A stretch of DNA of 64,000 nucleotides, from positions 1-64,000 of the forward strand of contig NZ_QCZF01000007.1 of NCBI RefSeq assembly GCF_003075095.1, read 5' to 3'. Under the pieces are notes generated by a model that was given only the letters and a program-made list of their open reading frames with translations, was not told where the DNA came from and did no database searches. This DNA is from Blastococcus litoris. GTDB lineage: Bacteria; Actinomycetota; Actinomycetes; Mycobacteriales; Geodermatophilaceae. Below are positions 8,491 to 16,803 of this stretch, piece after piece (position 1 is the stretch's first letter; each line of letters opens with the position of its first letter). The position numbers and the translations under genes were made by a program.

Positions 8491-8712
8491 ATGCCCGCGT
8501 TCCCCCGTCGGCGGCTGAACGCCATCGACTCGGAGCTCCGCGCTCTCTGCGAGGTGGTCAGAGGTGCTCTGGGCGAGCTCGACGAGGTGAGGCGTCGTCA
8601 GTCGGAGCTCTCCGACATGGAAGCCGCCCTCGCCGTCGCGATCGACGTGCGCCGGCGGCGGATCGACGAACTGCTCGATGAGCGGTCCGAGGTCGCGGTC
8701 GCCGCGCAGTGA
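8491..8712 (+). CDS. Small coiled-coil protein
   Basis: A 73-residue, charged, all-helical protein with long Leu/Val heptad-like spacing across most of its length (VVRGALGELDEVRRRQSELSD region). No signal peptide or membrane segment. The ribosome site GAGGAG before ATG 8491 is strong. It shares its type of upstream element with nearby lipoprotein genes, suggesting common control. No family recognised. Confidence 0.7.
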   Translation: MPAFPRRRLNAIDSELRALCEVVRGALGELDEVRRRQSELSDMEAALAVAIDVRRRRIDELLDERSEVAVAAQ

Positions 8713-8872
8713 AGGCGGTCGGGCGCAGCCGCGCGACCGCGACCCGTCGCTCCCACCGGCCGGCGGCCCCGTCGGCTCGGGTGCCCCGGCGTGGGATCCC
8801 CTCACCGCCGGGGGCTGAACGCTCCGAGGGACGACCACGCGGAGGGACGCCCCGGGGGATGTGTCGGCGGCC

Positions 8873-8887
8873 TTGCGGATCCGTGTC
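8873..8887 (+). promoter_or_regulatory. Recurrent upstream element, copy 2
   Basis: TTGCGG-ATC-CGTGTC, 117 bp before the lipoprotein start at 8990. The flanks GTGTCGGCGGCC upstream and AGAAG downstream also resemble copies 1 and 3. Confidence 0.55.
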
Positions 8888-8989
8888 AGAAGCGCCGCGA
8901 CGGGCGTCCGGGCGATGACCCCGGGCAGCCAGACCGCGTCCGACACAGCGGCGCTGCGCGAGGCGCGCCGTGGATCCAGAGGAGTGGAC

Positions 8990-9598
8990 ATGAGCACGAG
9001 CACACGCCGGACCGCCTGGAGCGAGCGAGGCGCCGGACGCACCACCGGACTGCTGCTCGCGGCAGCCCTCGGCATGGGTGGTCTGGCGGCCTGCGGTGAC
9101 TCCGCCGGCCCGGAGGCGGGCGAGGTCACCACGCAGGACCTGCAGCAGATCGAGGACGACCTCGGTGCCCTGGAGGACCGGGTCGGGATCCTGGAGGACG
9201 GCATGGCGGACCCCGGAGCCCCCGTGGATCCGGCGGTCGAGGACGAGGCGGGCGTGTTCGAGGACGCCGAGGCGCTCGTCGGCCAGGAGGTGACGGTCAG
9301 CGCAGCGGTCTCGGACGTCATGACCACCACCGACGTGGGGAGCGCATTCCGCATCGGGGACGACTCGGGCGAACCGATCGCCGTCCTCTCGGCGAGCCCC
9401 CAGGAGCTCGACGTCGACGACGCCGTGCGGGTGAGCGGGACTGTGGTGGAGGTCCGGCGCGACTCGTTCGAGCAGGAGTTCGGGATCGCAGCCGACGAGC
9501 TGTTCGACGACGCGGATGCGTTCTTCTCCGACTTCGAGGGCGAGGTGGCGATCACCGCCGATCGCGTGGAGGTGCTCCAGGAGCAGGCCGAGGGCTGA
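8990..9598 (+). CDS. Small lipoprotein, family member A
   Basis: A 202-residue secreted lipoprotein. The N-terminus has a twin-arginine-free signal peptide with lipobox GLAAC, so lipid attachment and display on the outer face of the membrane are expected. A predicted coiled coil follows (QQIEDDLGALEDRVGILED), then an acidic linker and a small beta-rich domain starting GQEVTVSAAVSDV and ending ITADRVEVLQE. It is a clear paralog of the lipoprotein at 19336 over its whole length and a more distant relative of those at 11281 and 17611. Function unknown; the beta domain has an OB-like strand pattern, which is only a guess. Confidence 0.85.
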   Translation: MSTSTRRTAWSERGAGRTTGLLLAAALGMGGLAACGDSAGPEAGEVTTQDLQQIEDDLGALEDRVGILEDGMADPGAPVDPAVEDEAGVFEDAEALVGQEVTVSAAVSDVMTTTDVGSAFRIGDDSGEPIAVLSASPQELDVDDAVRVSGTVVEVRRDSFEQEFGIAADELFDDADAFFSDFEGEVAITADRVEVLQEQAEG

Positions 9599-9606
9599 CG
9601 ACCTCC

Positions 9607-9665
9607 GCGGCGAGGCGCTGCGTGGCCGCTCCGGGTCTCCCCGGTAGGTCCGAGCGCCTCGCCGC
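9607..9665. terminator. Long-stem terminator between convergent genes
   Basis: A perfect 13-bp stem GCGGCGAGGCGCT/AGCGCCTCGCCGC at 9607-9619 and 9653-9665. The 33-nt loop contains a second small hairpin (CCGGG/CCCGG). It lies between the lipoprotein and the convergent permease gene. Confidence 0.6.
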
Positions 9666-9678
9666 GCGCGACGGCCGT

Positions 9679-10854
9679 TCAGCGCCCGGCCGGCTCCGGG
9701 ACGGGGGACTCGCCCCCAAAGGGCGACAGGGGATGGAGCCGGACGTACTCGGACACCTGGTAGCCGACCGCCGTGACGGGCACCGCGAGGAGCGCTCCCG
9801 CGAGCCCCCACAGCAACGTGCCGGAGGTGACGGCGACGAGGATGACCACGGGGTGGAGCCGCAGTGCTCGCCCGACGATGAGCGGTTGCAGGACGTTGCC
9901 CTCGACCTGCTGCACGACCAGGACGACGACGAGCACGACGATCGCGTCGGTGGTCCCGTTCGTCACCAGGGTGACGAGGACGGCGACGGCACCGCTCACC
10001 GTGGCGCCGAACAACGGGACGAACGCGCCGACGAAGGTCAGCAGCGTCAGCGAGACCCACAACGGCACGCCGAGGACGAGCAGGGCGGCGCCGATGCCCA
10101 CGGCGTCGATGAGGGCCACGACGACGACCCCGCGCACGTAGCGCGCCACCGTGGTCCACGCGCAGCGCGCGGCGCCGTCCACCTGCGCACGTCGACGCTC
10201 GGCCACCCTCTCCAGCAGCCAGGCCCACATGGCAGCGCCGTCCTTGAGCAGGAAGAACACCAGGAAGGCCAGGAGCACGACGGCGCCCAGGAGCTCGAAG
10301 GCCATGCGCGCGGCAGCCATGGGCTCGGGAGTCAGCCGGTAGACCTGGTCCACGACCGCGTTCCGCATCCGGGTGACCTGCTCGGGATCGAGGTGGAGCG
10401 GCCCCTCGACCAGCCACACGCGGATCCGGTCGATGCCGGCGGCCAGTGGGCGGGTCAGGTCCCGGAGCTTCTCCGCAGCCCGGAACCCCACGAGGAAGCC
10501 GATGCCGGTCAGGATGCCGCCCAGCAGGAGCACCGACAGCAGTGCTGCCGCTGACGGGGGCAGGGTGGTGCGCAGCCGGCGAGCGATCGGGTCCAGGAGC
10601 GCGGCCAGCAGCAACGCCACCGCGATGGTGACGGTGACGAGCGGGATGCGGAGCGCCAGCCACAGCACCAGCCACGCGCTCGCCGCGGCGCCGAGCACTG
10701 CTGCGCTGACCGACAGCGTGCGCACGGCCCAGGCAGGGACCGCCGACGCGGGATGGTGGCCCCGGTCGCCGACCGGCGACGCGGTGGACGACCGGTCCAC
10801 CCCGAGTTGCGGCGGGCCGGGCCGGGCCGGCGCACGGCCCCGGAACCGCGTCAC
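9679..10854 (-). CDS. AI-2E family transporter
   Basis: A 391-residue polytopic membrane protein of the AI-2E/PerM family (PF01594). About eight hydrophobic segments are visible, in the family order: a pair near residues 45-90, one at about 100-125, a long cytoplasmic or periplasmic helix region, then a C-terminal bundle with the family-typical FVGAFVPLFGATVSG and VVLVVQQVEGNVLQPLIVG. The GTG start at 10854 has GGAGGAGGG upstream. Members export small molecules or exchange sodium and protons; the substrate here is unknown. Confidence 0.9.
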   Translation of the reverse strand: MTRFRGRAPARPGPPQLGVDRSSTASPVGDRGHHPASAVPAWAVRTLSVSAAVLGAAASAWLVLWLALRIPLVTVTIAVALLLAALLDPIARRLRTTLPPSAAALLSVLLLGGILTGIGFLVGFRAAEKLRDLTRPLAAGIDRIRVWLVEGPLHLDPEQVTRMRNAVVDQVYRLTPEPMAAARMAFELLGAVVLLAFLVFFLLKDGAAMWAWLLERVAERRRAQVDGAARCAWTTVARYVRGVVVVALIDAVGIGAALLVLGVPLWVSLTLLTFVGAFVPLFGATVSGAVAVLVTLVTNGTTDAIVVLVVVLVVQQVEGNVLQPLIVGRALRLHPVVILVAVTSGTLLWGLAGALLAVPVTAVGYQVSEYVRLHPLSPFGGESPVPEPAGR

Positions 10855-11280
10855 GGTCCCTCCTCCGTCGGCTCGGCCGACGTCCGTCCGCGGCGGTCCC
10901 CTCCGGTGGGCGGCACTCCGGGCACGCCCTCCTGCGCCCGACAGCGCGGTGGCCCGTCCGGCGGTCGACGGATCGGGTCCTCGCTTCGAAGGGGAGTGGG
11001 CATCCCGTCGTCTCCTGGTGTCCGCCTCGACGGCAGTGCCGCCCGGCGGGCACGTCCGACGCGCCGCCGTGCGCTGTGTGCCCGGGTCCCGGCTCGAGTT
11101 CTTCCGCCTCCGCTCAACGACACCGACCCGTCACATCCGCGGTCAGCGGCCTTGCGGACACGTGACGAAGCCGGCGGATGCGGGAGAGCAGCCCGGACGG
11201 GGGCAGCCCTCCGGCAGCTCGTCCACCACCCCACGGCGCCCGGCTCCGAGGCGCCGACGTCGATCTGGAGGAGATCCGTC
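10855..11280. other. Divergent intergenic region, 426 bp
   Basis: No supported gene. It serves the permease (leftward) and the lipoprotein at 11281 (rightward) and contains copy 3 of the upstream element at 11152-11166. No other structure stands out. Confidence 0.5.
11152..11166 (+). promoter_or_regulatory. Recurrent upstream element, copy 3
   Basis: TTGCGG-ACA-CGTGAC, 129 bp before the lipoprotein start at 11281, preceded by GGTCAGCGGCC and followed by GAAG, as in the other copies. Confidence 0.55.
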
Positions 11281-11814
11281 ATGACCACCGTCCGTTCCCG
11301 CACCGCCCGCGTGCTCGCCACCTCCGTCGTCGCCGTCTCGGCCGCGCTGGGCGTGGCGGCCTGCGGCGACGAGGCCGACCGTGGCGTCACGCTCGAGGAC
11401 ATCAACGAGGAAGGGGTCGAGGACCAGGGCGACCTCGACGACCTCCAGGACGACGCGTCGGAGCAGGACATCGCCGACGCACCGAACGAGGACGACAGCG
11501 GCGCCTTCTTCGACGACCCCGACTCCTTCGCCAACGAGCCCGTCACCGTCCGGGGCGAGATCGTCGAGGTCCTCAGCCCTCATGCGTTCGTGATCGGCCA
11601 GGGCGACATGGCCACGCTCGTGACCCGACCGACGCCGGACGGCGTCACCCTGCTGCCCGGGTACACCGCCCAGGTCACCGGCGACGTCGGCACGTTCGTC
11701 CTGCTGGAGGTCGAGGACGACCTCGGCGTCGATCTGGTCGACGAAGGTGTCGCGATCTTCGAGGACGGTCCCTACATCGCCGCCGTCGACGTCAACCTCC
11801 TCGACGAGGAGTGA
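11281..11814 (+). CDS. Small lipoprotein, family member B
   Basis: A 177-residue secreted lipoprotein with signal peptide and lipobox GVAAC near residue 24, a very acidic linker rich in Asp/Glu, then a beta-rich domain (EPVTVRGEIVEVLSPHAFVIG ... PGYTAQVTGDVGTF). The segment VxGExxEVLSPxxF is shared with the lipoprotein at 17611 (VLGEVAEVLSPRVFSL), so the two belong together, with the members at 8990 and 19336 more distant. ATG 11281 follows GGAGGA. Function unknown. Confidence 0.83.
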   Translation: MTTVRSRTARVLATSVVAVSAALGVAACGDEADRGVTLEDINEEGVEDQGDLDDLQDDASEQDIADAPNEDDSGAFFDDPDSFANEPVTVRGEIVEVLSPHAFVIGQGDMATLVTRPTPDGVTLLPGYTAQVTGDVGTFVLLEVEDDLGVDLVDEGVAIFEDGPYIAAVDVNLLDEE

Positions 11815-11835
11815 TGCCGGGCGCCAGGAGCGGCG

Positions 11836-11851
11836 ACCGGGGTGTCCCGGT
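11836..11851. terminator. Short hairpin between convergent genes
   Basis: ACCGGG-gtgt-CCCGGT in the 42-bp gap between the lipoprotein and the STAS gene. The stem is 6 bp, without a T tract. Confidence 0.35.
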
Positions 11852-11856
11852 GTCGG

Positions 11857-12204
11857 TCACCCCGCCGAGGGTGCGGGCCGAGGTCCGCTCGCCTGGCCGT
11901 CAGGGACGAGCAGGGTGAGGCGGCCGCCGTCCGCCTCCACCGCGGCACGGATCGCCTCCACCGAGCTCAGCCCGTCCTCGTCGACCGACCCGATCCCGCG
12001 CAGGTCGAGGACGACGCCGGGGCGGCCGGCGCCGCGGAGGGCGTCGACGGTTCCTCTCAGCTGATGGGCGCTGGCGCCGGTCAGGTCCCCCTCCGCCCGG
12101 ATGGTTCCCACCCGCGTGTCGACGACCTGGCTGAAGGCTGCTGCCGCCTCCGGCCCCGGAGCCGGACGCGTGCGGCTCTCCTCGTCGTCCTCCGGCTGCT
12201 CCAC
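11857..12204 (-). CDS. STAS-domain protein (anti-sigma factor antagonist-like)
   Basis: A 115-residue protein in which nearly the whole length is a STAS fold (strand GTIRAEGDLTGAS, then PGVVLDLRGIGSVDEDGLSSVEAI, then RLTLLVP). In SpoIIAA-type antagonists a Ser or Thr in the D-S-S/A-G-L loop is phosphorylated; here the loop reads SVDEDGLSS, with Asp-Glu-Asp at the usual phospho-site region, so it may not be switched by phosphorylation. GTG 12204 is preceded by GGAGG. No anti-sigma kinase is adjacent. Confidence 0.8.
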   Translation of the reverse strand: MEQPEDDEESRTRPAPGPEAAAAFSQVVDTRVGTIRAEGDLTGASAHQLRGTVDALRGAGRPGVVLDLRGIGSVDEDGLSSVEAIRAAVEADGGRLTLLVPDGQASGPRPAPSAG

Positions 12205-12422
12205 GGCTGTCCTCCGTCATGGTCGGCCCCGCGCACCCGCTGGGGTGGGGCGGCTCGCCCGTGCCCGCCGGCCCGGCGGTGCCGGACCCTGCTCCACCGT
12301 GGCAGCGGCTCGTCCGCGTGGGCAGTGCCGCGGGTGAATCCGTCATGCAGTTGTCGGTCGGGCGCGCGGCGGCTCGGGGGGACGGAGCGGAGAAGATGAC
12401 GCAGATGTGACGCAGTGCCTGG

Positions 12423-13046
12423 TCAGCGCGGTGGCGACGTCCTGTCGCCGGCGGGGGAGCTGCTGCTGGGGGTCTCGCTGGGCGGCGGTTCCTGCGGCGC
12501 CACGGAGGCGAAGTCGTCGCGATCGACCGGTCCCGCCGACAGACCCGCGTCGGTGGGGACCTCGACCGGCACCCCCTCCACCGTGAACCGGACCCGGTCG
12601 ACCGCCGGCAGGTCGGTGAGAGTCCAGACGACCTGGGCGACGGCGAGCAGCTGGTTACCCCCGGTGATCCCGGTGAATCCCCGCGTGACCGACACGGTGA
12701 CGCTCCCGGTGGGCAGCACCTCCTCGACGCCGACGAGCTCCGGGGGCAGTGCCGTCCTGATGCCGCCGGCCGCCTCGGCGCGGGTGGGACCCTCCGCGAC
12801 CTGCTCGAGCGCCGTGGCCGGCGTGGCGGCGTGGATCCGTCGCTGCACCGGGGCCAGGGCCGCGCCGCGCACGAGGAACACCGTCAGGTGCGGGCCCGAC
12901 ACCTGGTCCCCGGTGCCCGGCCGCGTGGCCGCCGGCGCCTCGGTGGGCACCGGCTCCGGCACGTCCTGCGCCGCGACCCCGCACCCGGCGAGCAGGGACG
13001 CGACGACGAGGGCCGCCAGGGCGATCAGCATCCGGGCCCGGCTCAT
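12423..13046 (-). CDS. GerMN-domain lipoprotein of two-component operon
   Basis: A 207-residue lipoprotein: signal peptide MSRARMLIALAALVVASLLAGC with its lipobox cysteine at about 22, then a GerMN-like domain (VTVSVTRGFTG, VVWTLTDLPAVDRVRFTVEG) and a Pro/Ser-rich tail. ATG 13046 overlaps the TGA of the histidine kinase by four bases, so it is coupled to it. The order regulator-kinase-GerMN lipoprotein recalls mtrA-mtrB-lpqB, but this protein is far shorter than LpqB, so orthology is not claimed. A role in sensing or modulating the kinase outside the membrane is likely. Confidence 0.82.
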   Translation of the reverse strand: MSRARMLIALAALVVASLLAGCGVAAQDVPEPVPTEAPAATRPGTGDQVSGPHLTVFLVRGAALAPVQRRIHAATPATALEQVAEGPTRAEAAGGIRTALPPELVGVEEVLPTGSVTVSVTRGFTGITGGNQLLAVAQVVWTLTDLPAVDRVRFTVEGVPVEVPTDAGLSAGPVDRDDFASVAPQEPPPSETPSSSSPAGDRTSPPR

Positions 13047-14515
13047 CGGATCGGGCCGGCGGGGAGTTCCACGACGAAGCGGGCTCCTCCGGACGGGTTG
13101 TCGGTCACCGTGACCGTGCCCCCCATGGCCCGGACGTGACGAGCGACGAGCGCCAGACCGAGCCCCGCGCCCTCGGTCCGGGTCCGGATGCTGCCGCTTC
13201 CCCGGGCGAAGCGGTCGAACACCCGCGACCGCTCCCCCTCGGGGATGCCTGGACCGTCGTCGTCCACGAGGACGCAGGCGGACGTGTCGCTGCAGGTCAC
13301 GGTGATGCCGGTCAGACCGTCGCCGTGCTTGTCGGCGTTGTCCATGAGGTTGCCGAGGACCCGTTCCAACCGGCGCTTGTCGGCGTGGATGACCGCGTCC
13401 TCGGCCCCCGTGTCCACCCGCAGGCGGGCGGTCTGCCGGCCGGCGAGACGACGCCGGAGCAGCGCCTCCTCCACGAGGGCGGCGAGGCGGACCTCCTCGA
13501 GGACGAGGTCGGCGTTACCGGCGTCGGATCGCGAGATCTCGAGCAGGTCGGCTACCAGGCGCTCGAAACCGAGGACCTCCGAACGGAGCACCGACAACCC
13601 CTCCTGCGCCTCGTCCGGGAGTTCCTCCGCGGCGCTCTCCACCAGGTCGAGGGCGCCCAGCATCGCGGTCAGCGGGGTCCGGAGCTCGTGGCTGACGTCG
13701 GCGGCGAACCGGGCGTCGGTCCGGACCCGCGTCTCCAGGGCCGCTGCCGTGTGGTTGAAGGACGAGGCGATGGGGACGAGGGAGGGGTCGCCGCGCGGAT
13801 CGATGCGGGTCGTCAGGTCGCCGCCGGCGATGGCCTCCGCAGCTGACGCGATGCGGTTCAGGGGGCGCAGCGCCGGTCCGGTGACCCACCAGCCCACGAT
13901 GAGCAGGAGGGGGATCAGGCCGGCGACCGAGATGGACAGCACCGCGGCCAGCACACGGTAGGTCCGGTCCAGCTCCTCGAGCGGGAAGATCTCGAAGTAG
14001 GCCTCATCCAGTCCTGCCAGCGGGATGCCGACGGCCATCATGGTGCCCTCGGACGTCTGGATCCGCTGCCGTGCCGCCGTACCGTCCAGCACCCGTTCGG
14101 CCAGGCTCCCGGGCACGTCGTCGCGTCCGATGAGCAGGGACGTGGTCACCCACTCGCCGTCGTCGACGTACAGGGAGACCGAGCCGCTCTCGCGCGGGAG
14201 CTGTGCGAGCACCTGCGGCACGGTGAGCCCTTCCGTGCCGAGGGCGCGCTGCACCTGACGGGCGTTGTCCGTGGCCTGGACGAGGGTGGCCCTCTCCCGC
14301 TGCACGAGCAGGTACTGGGAGACCGCCACCCAGACGGCGACGACGAGGATCGCGCAGAGCACCGTGGTGACCGCCGTGAAGGCCAGGGTGGCGCGCCCGC
14401 GCAGCGTCCGCAGGGGACCGACCGGCCCTCGTCCCTCCTCGACGGCGGGCCTGGCCACGGCCTCCTCGGCGTCGGCCGGGAGGGTCGGGCCAGGGCGGTC
14501 CTGAGTCGCGGTCAC
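13043..14515 (-). CDS. Sensor histidine kinase
   Basis: A 490-residue membrane histidine kinase. TM1 is at about 43-66, an extracytoplasmic sensor of about 120 residues follows, and TM2 is near 195-220. Next come HAMP (GPALRPLNRIASAAEAI), HisKA with the phosphoacceptor in DVSHELRTPLTAML, and HATPase with NLMDNADKHG, DDDGPGIP and GAGLGLALV. The GTG at 14515 overlaps the regulator stop by four bases, which fixes the start; the longer upstream frame lies inside the regulator gene. All catalytic motifs are intact. The signal is unknown, but the lipoprotein partner suggests an envelope stimulus. Confidence 0.92.
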   Translation of the reverse strand: MTATQDRPGPTLPADAEEAVARPAVEEGRGPVGPLRTLRGRATLAFTAVTTVLCAILVVAVWVAVSQYLLVQRERATLVQATDNARQVQRALGTEGLTVPQVLAQLPRESGSVSLYVDDGEWVTTSLLIGRDDVPGSLAERVLDGTAARQRIQTSEGTMMAVGIPLAGLDEAYFEIFPLEELDRTYRVLAAVLSISVAGLIPLLLIVGWWVTGPALRPLNRIASAAEAIAGGDLTTRIDPRGDPSLVPIASSFNHTAAALETRVRTDARFAADVSHELRTPLTAMLGALDLVESAAEELPDEAQEGLSVLRSEVLGFERLVADLLEISRSDAGNADLVLEEVRLAALVEEALLRRRLAGRQTARLRVDTGAEDAVIHADKRRLERVLGNLMDNADKHGDGLTGITVTCSDTSACVLVDDDGPGIPEGERSRVFDRFARGSGSIRTRTEGAGLGLALVARHVRAMGGTVTVTDNPSGGARFVVELPAGPIR

Positions 14516-15207
14516 GCCGGGATTCGGTAGCCCATGCCCCGCACGGTGGTGACCAGGGTGGGCTGGCCCGGGTCCTGCTCGACCTTCTTGCGCAGCCTGC
14601 GGACGTGCACGTCGACCAGGCGTGAGTCGCCGAAGTAGTCGTAGCCCCAGACGCGTTCCAGGAGCTCCTCCCGGCTCAGCACGCGGCCGGGCTCCTCGGC
14701 CAGCTCGCACAGGAGCCGGAACTCGGTGCGGGTCAGGTTCACGACCTGCCCATTGCGGGTGACGGTGCCGTCCTGAGGGGCGATCTCGAGCTCGCCGACC
14801 GCGATCCGCACCCGCGGTTCAGGGGCCCGTGTCCGCCGCGCCAGCGCCCGGATCCGTGCGGACAGCTCCTTGGCGACGAACGGCTTGGAGACGTAGTCGT
14901 CGGCTCCAGCCTCCAGCCCGGCGACGACGTCGTGGCTGTCGCCACGGGCCGTGACCATGATGATCGGCACGTTCGACGTCCGGCGGATCTCCCGGCACAC
15001 CTCGAAGCCGTCCTTGCCGGGGAGCATCAGGTCCAGGAGGACGACGTCGAAGTCGCGTTCCCCCACCTGCTCCAGCCCGGCCTCGCCGCTCTCCGCCTCG
15101 GCGACCTCGAGCCCCTCCCGCTGCAGGGTCATCTGCAGGATCCGCCGGATCCGGGGGTCGTCTTCGATGATGAGCACGGAACGAGCCACGTCGTTGAGTC
15201 TGCCCAT
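14512..15207 (-). CDS. OmpR/PhoB-family response regulator
   Basis: A 231-residue regulator. The receiver domain has acidic residues in VLIIEDD, phospho-acceptor D59 in LLDLMLPGKDG and conserved lysine K108 in YVSKPF. The C-terminal winged helix is of OmpR type (TRTEFRLLCELAEEPGRVLS, VDVHVRRLRKKVE, TVRGMGYRI). ATG 15207 has GGGAGG upstream; the longer frame to 15297 is low-complexity Arg and is not used. It is first in the regulator-kinase-lipoprotein operon. Confidence 0.93.
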   Translation of the reverse strand: MGRLNDVARSVLIIEDDPRIRRILQMTLQREGLEVAEAESGEAGLEQVGERDFDVVLLDLMLPGKDGFEVCREIRRTSNVPIIMVTARGDSHDVVAGLEAGADDYVSKPFVAKELSARIRALARRTRAPEPRVRIAVGELEIAPQDGTVTRNGQVVNLTRTEFRLLCELAEEPGRVLSREELLERVWGYDYFGDSRLVDVHVRRLRKKVEQDPGQPTLVTTVRGMGYRIPA

Positions 15208-15377
15208 GTCGCCCTCCCGGCACCACCGCCGGCGGCGACGCCTCCGCTCCGCCGCCGGCCGCCGGTGCCCTCGCGCCCGAGGATGACCGGCAGCCACCGC
15301 GCCTGCCCTCGTCGGGTGGACCTTGTCGCGGAGCTGTCACGTCCCGCTCGTCGCCCGGGCTCGCGTGTGACGGTCGT

Positions 15378-15387
15378 GTGACGTCAC
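15378..15387. promoter_or_regulatory. Palindrome upstream of the two-component operon
   Basis: GTGACGTCAC is a perfect 10-bp palindrome about 170 bp upstream of the regulator start. Two further GTGAC-type half sites lie nearby (TGTGAC near 15366 and GTGACAG on the minus strand near 15335). It could be an operator, possibly autoregulatory. Confidence 0.35.
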
Positions 15388-15991
15388 GGGCGCGCCGGCC
15401 GGCCGGCGATCCCGGGTGCCGCATCCGCTCGGACCAGCGGGCGATCTGGGCGGCCACGTCGGCGGAGCGGGTGAGCGGCAGCATGTGCCCGGCGCCCGAG
15501 AACTCGACGACCTCCCCGTCGGGCAGCGCGTCGAGCAGTTCGCTCGCCGGCACCTCGGGGTCCGCGCCGCCGTGGAGCACGAGGGTGGGCACCTCCAGGG
15601 AGCGGGCCAGTTCCGTGCCGTCGTGGCTGAGGCTGGCCAGCGTGGTGGCGGCCAGAGCCGGTGCCCGGGTCCTCAGCACGCTCTCCCGCACCCGCGCGAC
15701 GACGGCCGGCGGAGCGGTGGGGCCGACCCCGATCCGCCGCACCAACCGATCGGACACCCACCGGACCGACCGGAGCCGCCGGCCCAGGCGGGCGGTAGCA
15801 CGGAGGACGCCGAACCACGCGCGCCGGAACGGAGCCTCGAGAGCCGTGGGCAACCACCGCGCCGGCAGCCCGGGAGCCGTGACCCCCGAGCCCCCGGAGC
15901 CGGCGAAGACGACGCCCGCGGTGCGGTCGTGCACCGAGGTCACCCGGCACGCGGCGAGGACGATGCCAGGGCAGCGACCTTGGCCCCTGCC
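15384..15991 (-). pseudogene. Remnant of an alpha/beta hydrolase
   Basis: The C-terminal half of an alpha/beta hydrolase is recognisable. It has a cap region, then TLVLHGGADPEVP, which carries the catalytic acid, and EFSGAGHMLPLTRSADVA, which carries the catalytic histidine. The N-terminal half is missing: no oxyanion HG segment, and where the nucleophile elbow G-x-S-x-G should be, the frame reads GQGRCPGIVLAA. The frame also has no stop at the natural end; it runs on to 14819 inside the response regulator gene. Loss of both ends points to a decayed gene. A short product from GTG 15943 is possible but would lack the nucleophile. Confidence 0.6.
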
Positions 15992-16154
15992 AGGGACGGT
16001 TCCGATGCGACGACCTCGTCCAGCCGGACGGCAGGCGGCCGGTCGTCGTGGACGGGACGGGCCGTGAGGTGTGGTCGCTCGACCCTTCCCGGTTCCGGGG
16101 TCCGGTCGAAGGCGTGCGCCGTCCCGGGACGGCCGCCGGGGGGACGCGGGATCG

Positions 16155-16499
16155 TCATGCTCGTCCCGAGTCGCTGCCGTGTCCTGACGGGCGGCCGACC
16201 GCGGGGGTGAGCCCCGACGCCGGTGGAACGCCGGCCGGCGGCTCCCGGTGGATCTCGTATCCCGGCGAGGCGGGGAGCTCGTCGTCGACGACCAGGGGCA
16301 GAGGAGAGGGCGGCGCGGCGGGGCCCACGGCCTGCGCACGCAGGAGCTCGCGGAGTTCCGGCCGCAGGTGGATGGCGACCGGCGGTGCAGCCTCCGCCCT
16401 GAACGCCTCGGCGAGGAGGTCGCCGCGCAGGTCCGCGCCGGTGCGACGTGCTCCGTGCACGGCATGGGCCGGCGGGATCCGCTGGATGGTCGAGGTCAT
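16155..16499 (-). CDS. Hypothetical protein
   Basis: A 114-residue soluble protein starting MTSTIQRIPPAHAVHGARR. The start at 16499 is supported by GAGGAG at proper spacing; the frame stays open far upstream but without coding character. The middle (PVAIHLRPELRELLRAQAV) looks helical, the rest is Pro/Ala/Gly-rich. No family recognised. Confidence 0.5.
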   Translation of the reverse strand: MTSTIQRIPPAHAVHGARRTGADLRGDLLAEAFRAEAAPPVAIHLRPELRELLRAQAVGPAAPPSPLPLVVDDELPASPGYEIHREPPAGVPPASGLTPAVGRPSGHGSDSGRA

Positions 16500-16803
16500 C
16501 GTCACTCCTCGGTGGTGGCGCCGGTGGGACGTGCCGCGTGGGTGCCCGCCGGGCGCGCGGCTGAGCGCGTCGTGACCGCCTCGTCGCGAACCTGTCATGT
16601 TCCCGTCGCAGAGCCGGCCCGCCGACGGGCCGGCGGAGGACGAGCGGGCGCGCACCGGCAGGGGAGGGACGGCGGCCGGACGACCGGGCCGAGCCGAGCC
16701 GTCGGTCCCGTGTCGGTTCTGTGACACCCGAGGCGACGTCGTTTTCCGGTCAGGGCCACGGGCATGCCGACGGCATCCCGCACCTGAGAGAGGAGCACGA
16801 CCG
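16500..16803. other. Intergenic region, 304 bp
   Basis: No supported gene. A degraded copy of the recurrent upstream element (TGTCGG-TTC-TGTGAC) lies at 16711-16725 and is itself part of an inverted repeat GTGTC/GACAC (16710-16727). Confidence 0.4.

Noticed and set aside
12655-12984. Minus-strand Arg/Gly frame inside the GerMN gene
   Set aside because: Shadow of the lipoprotein gene.
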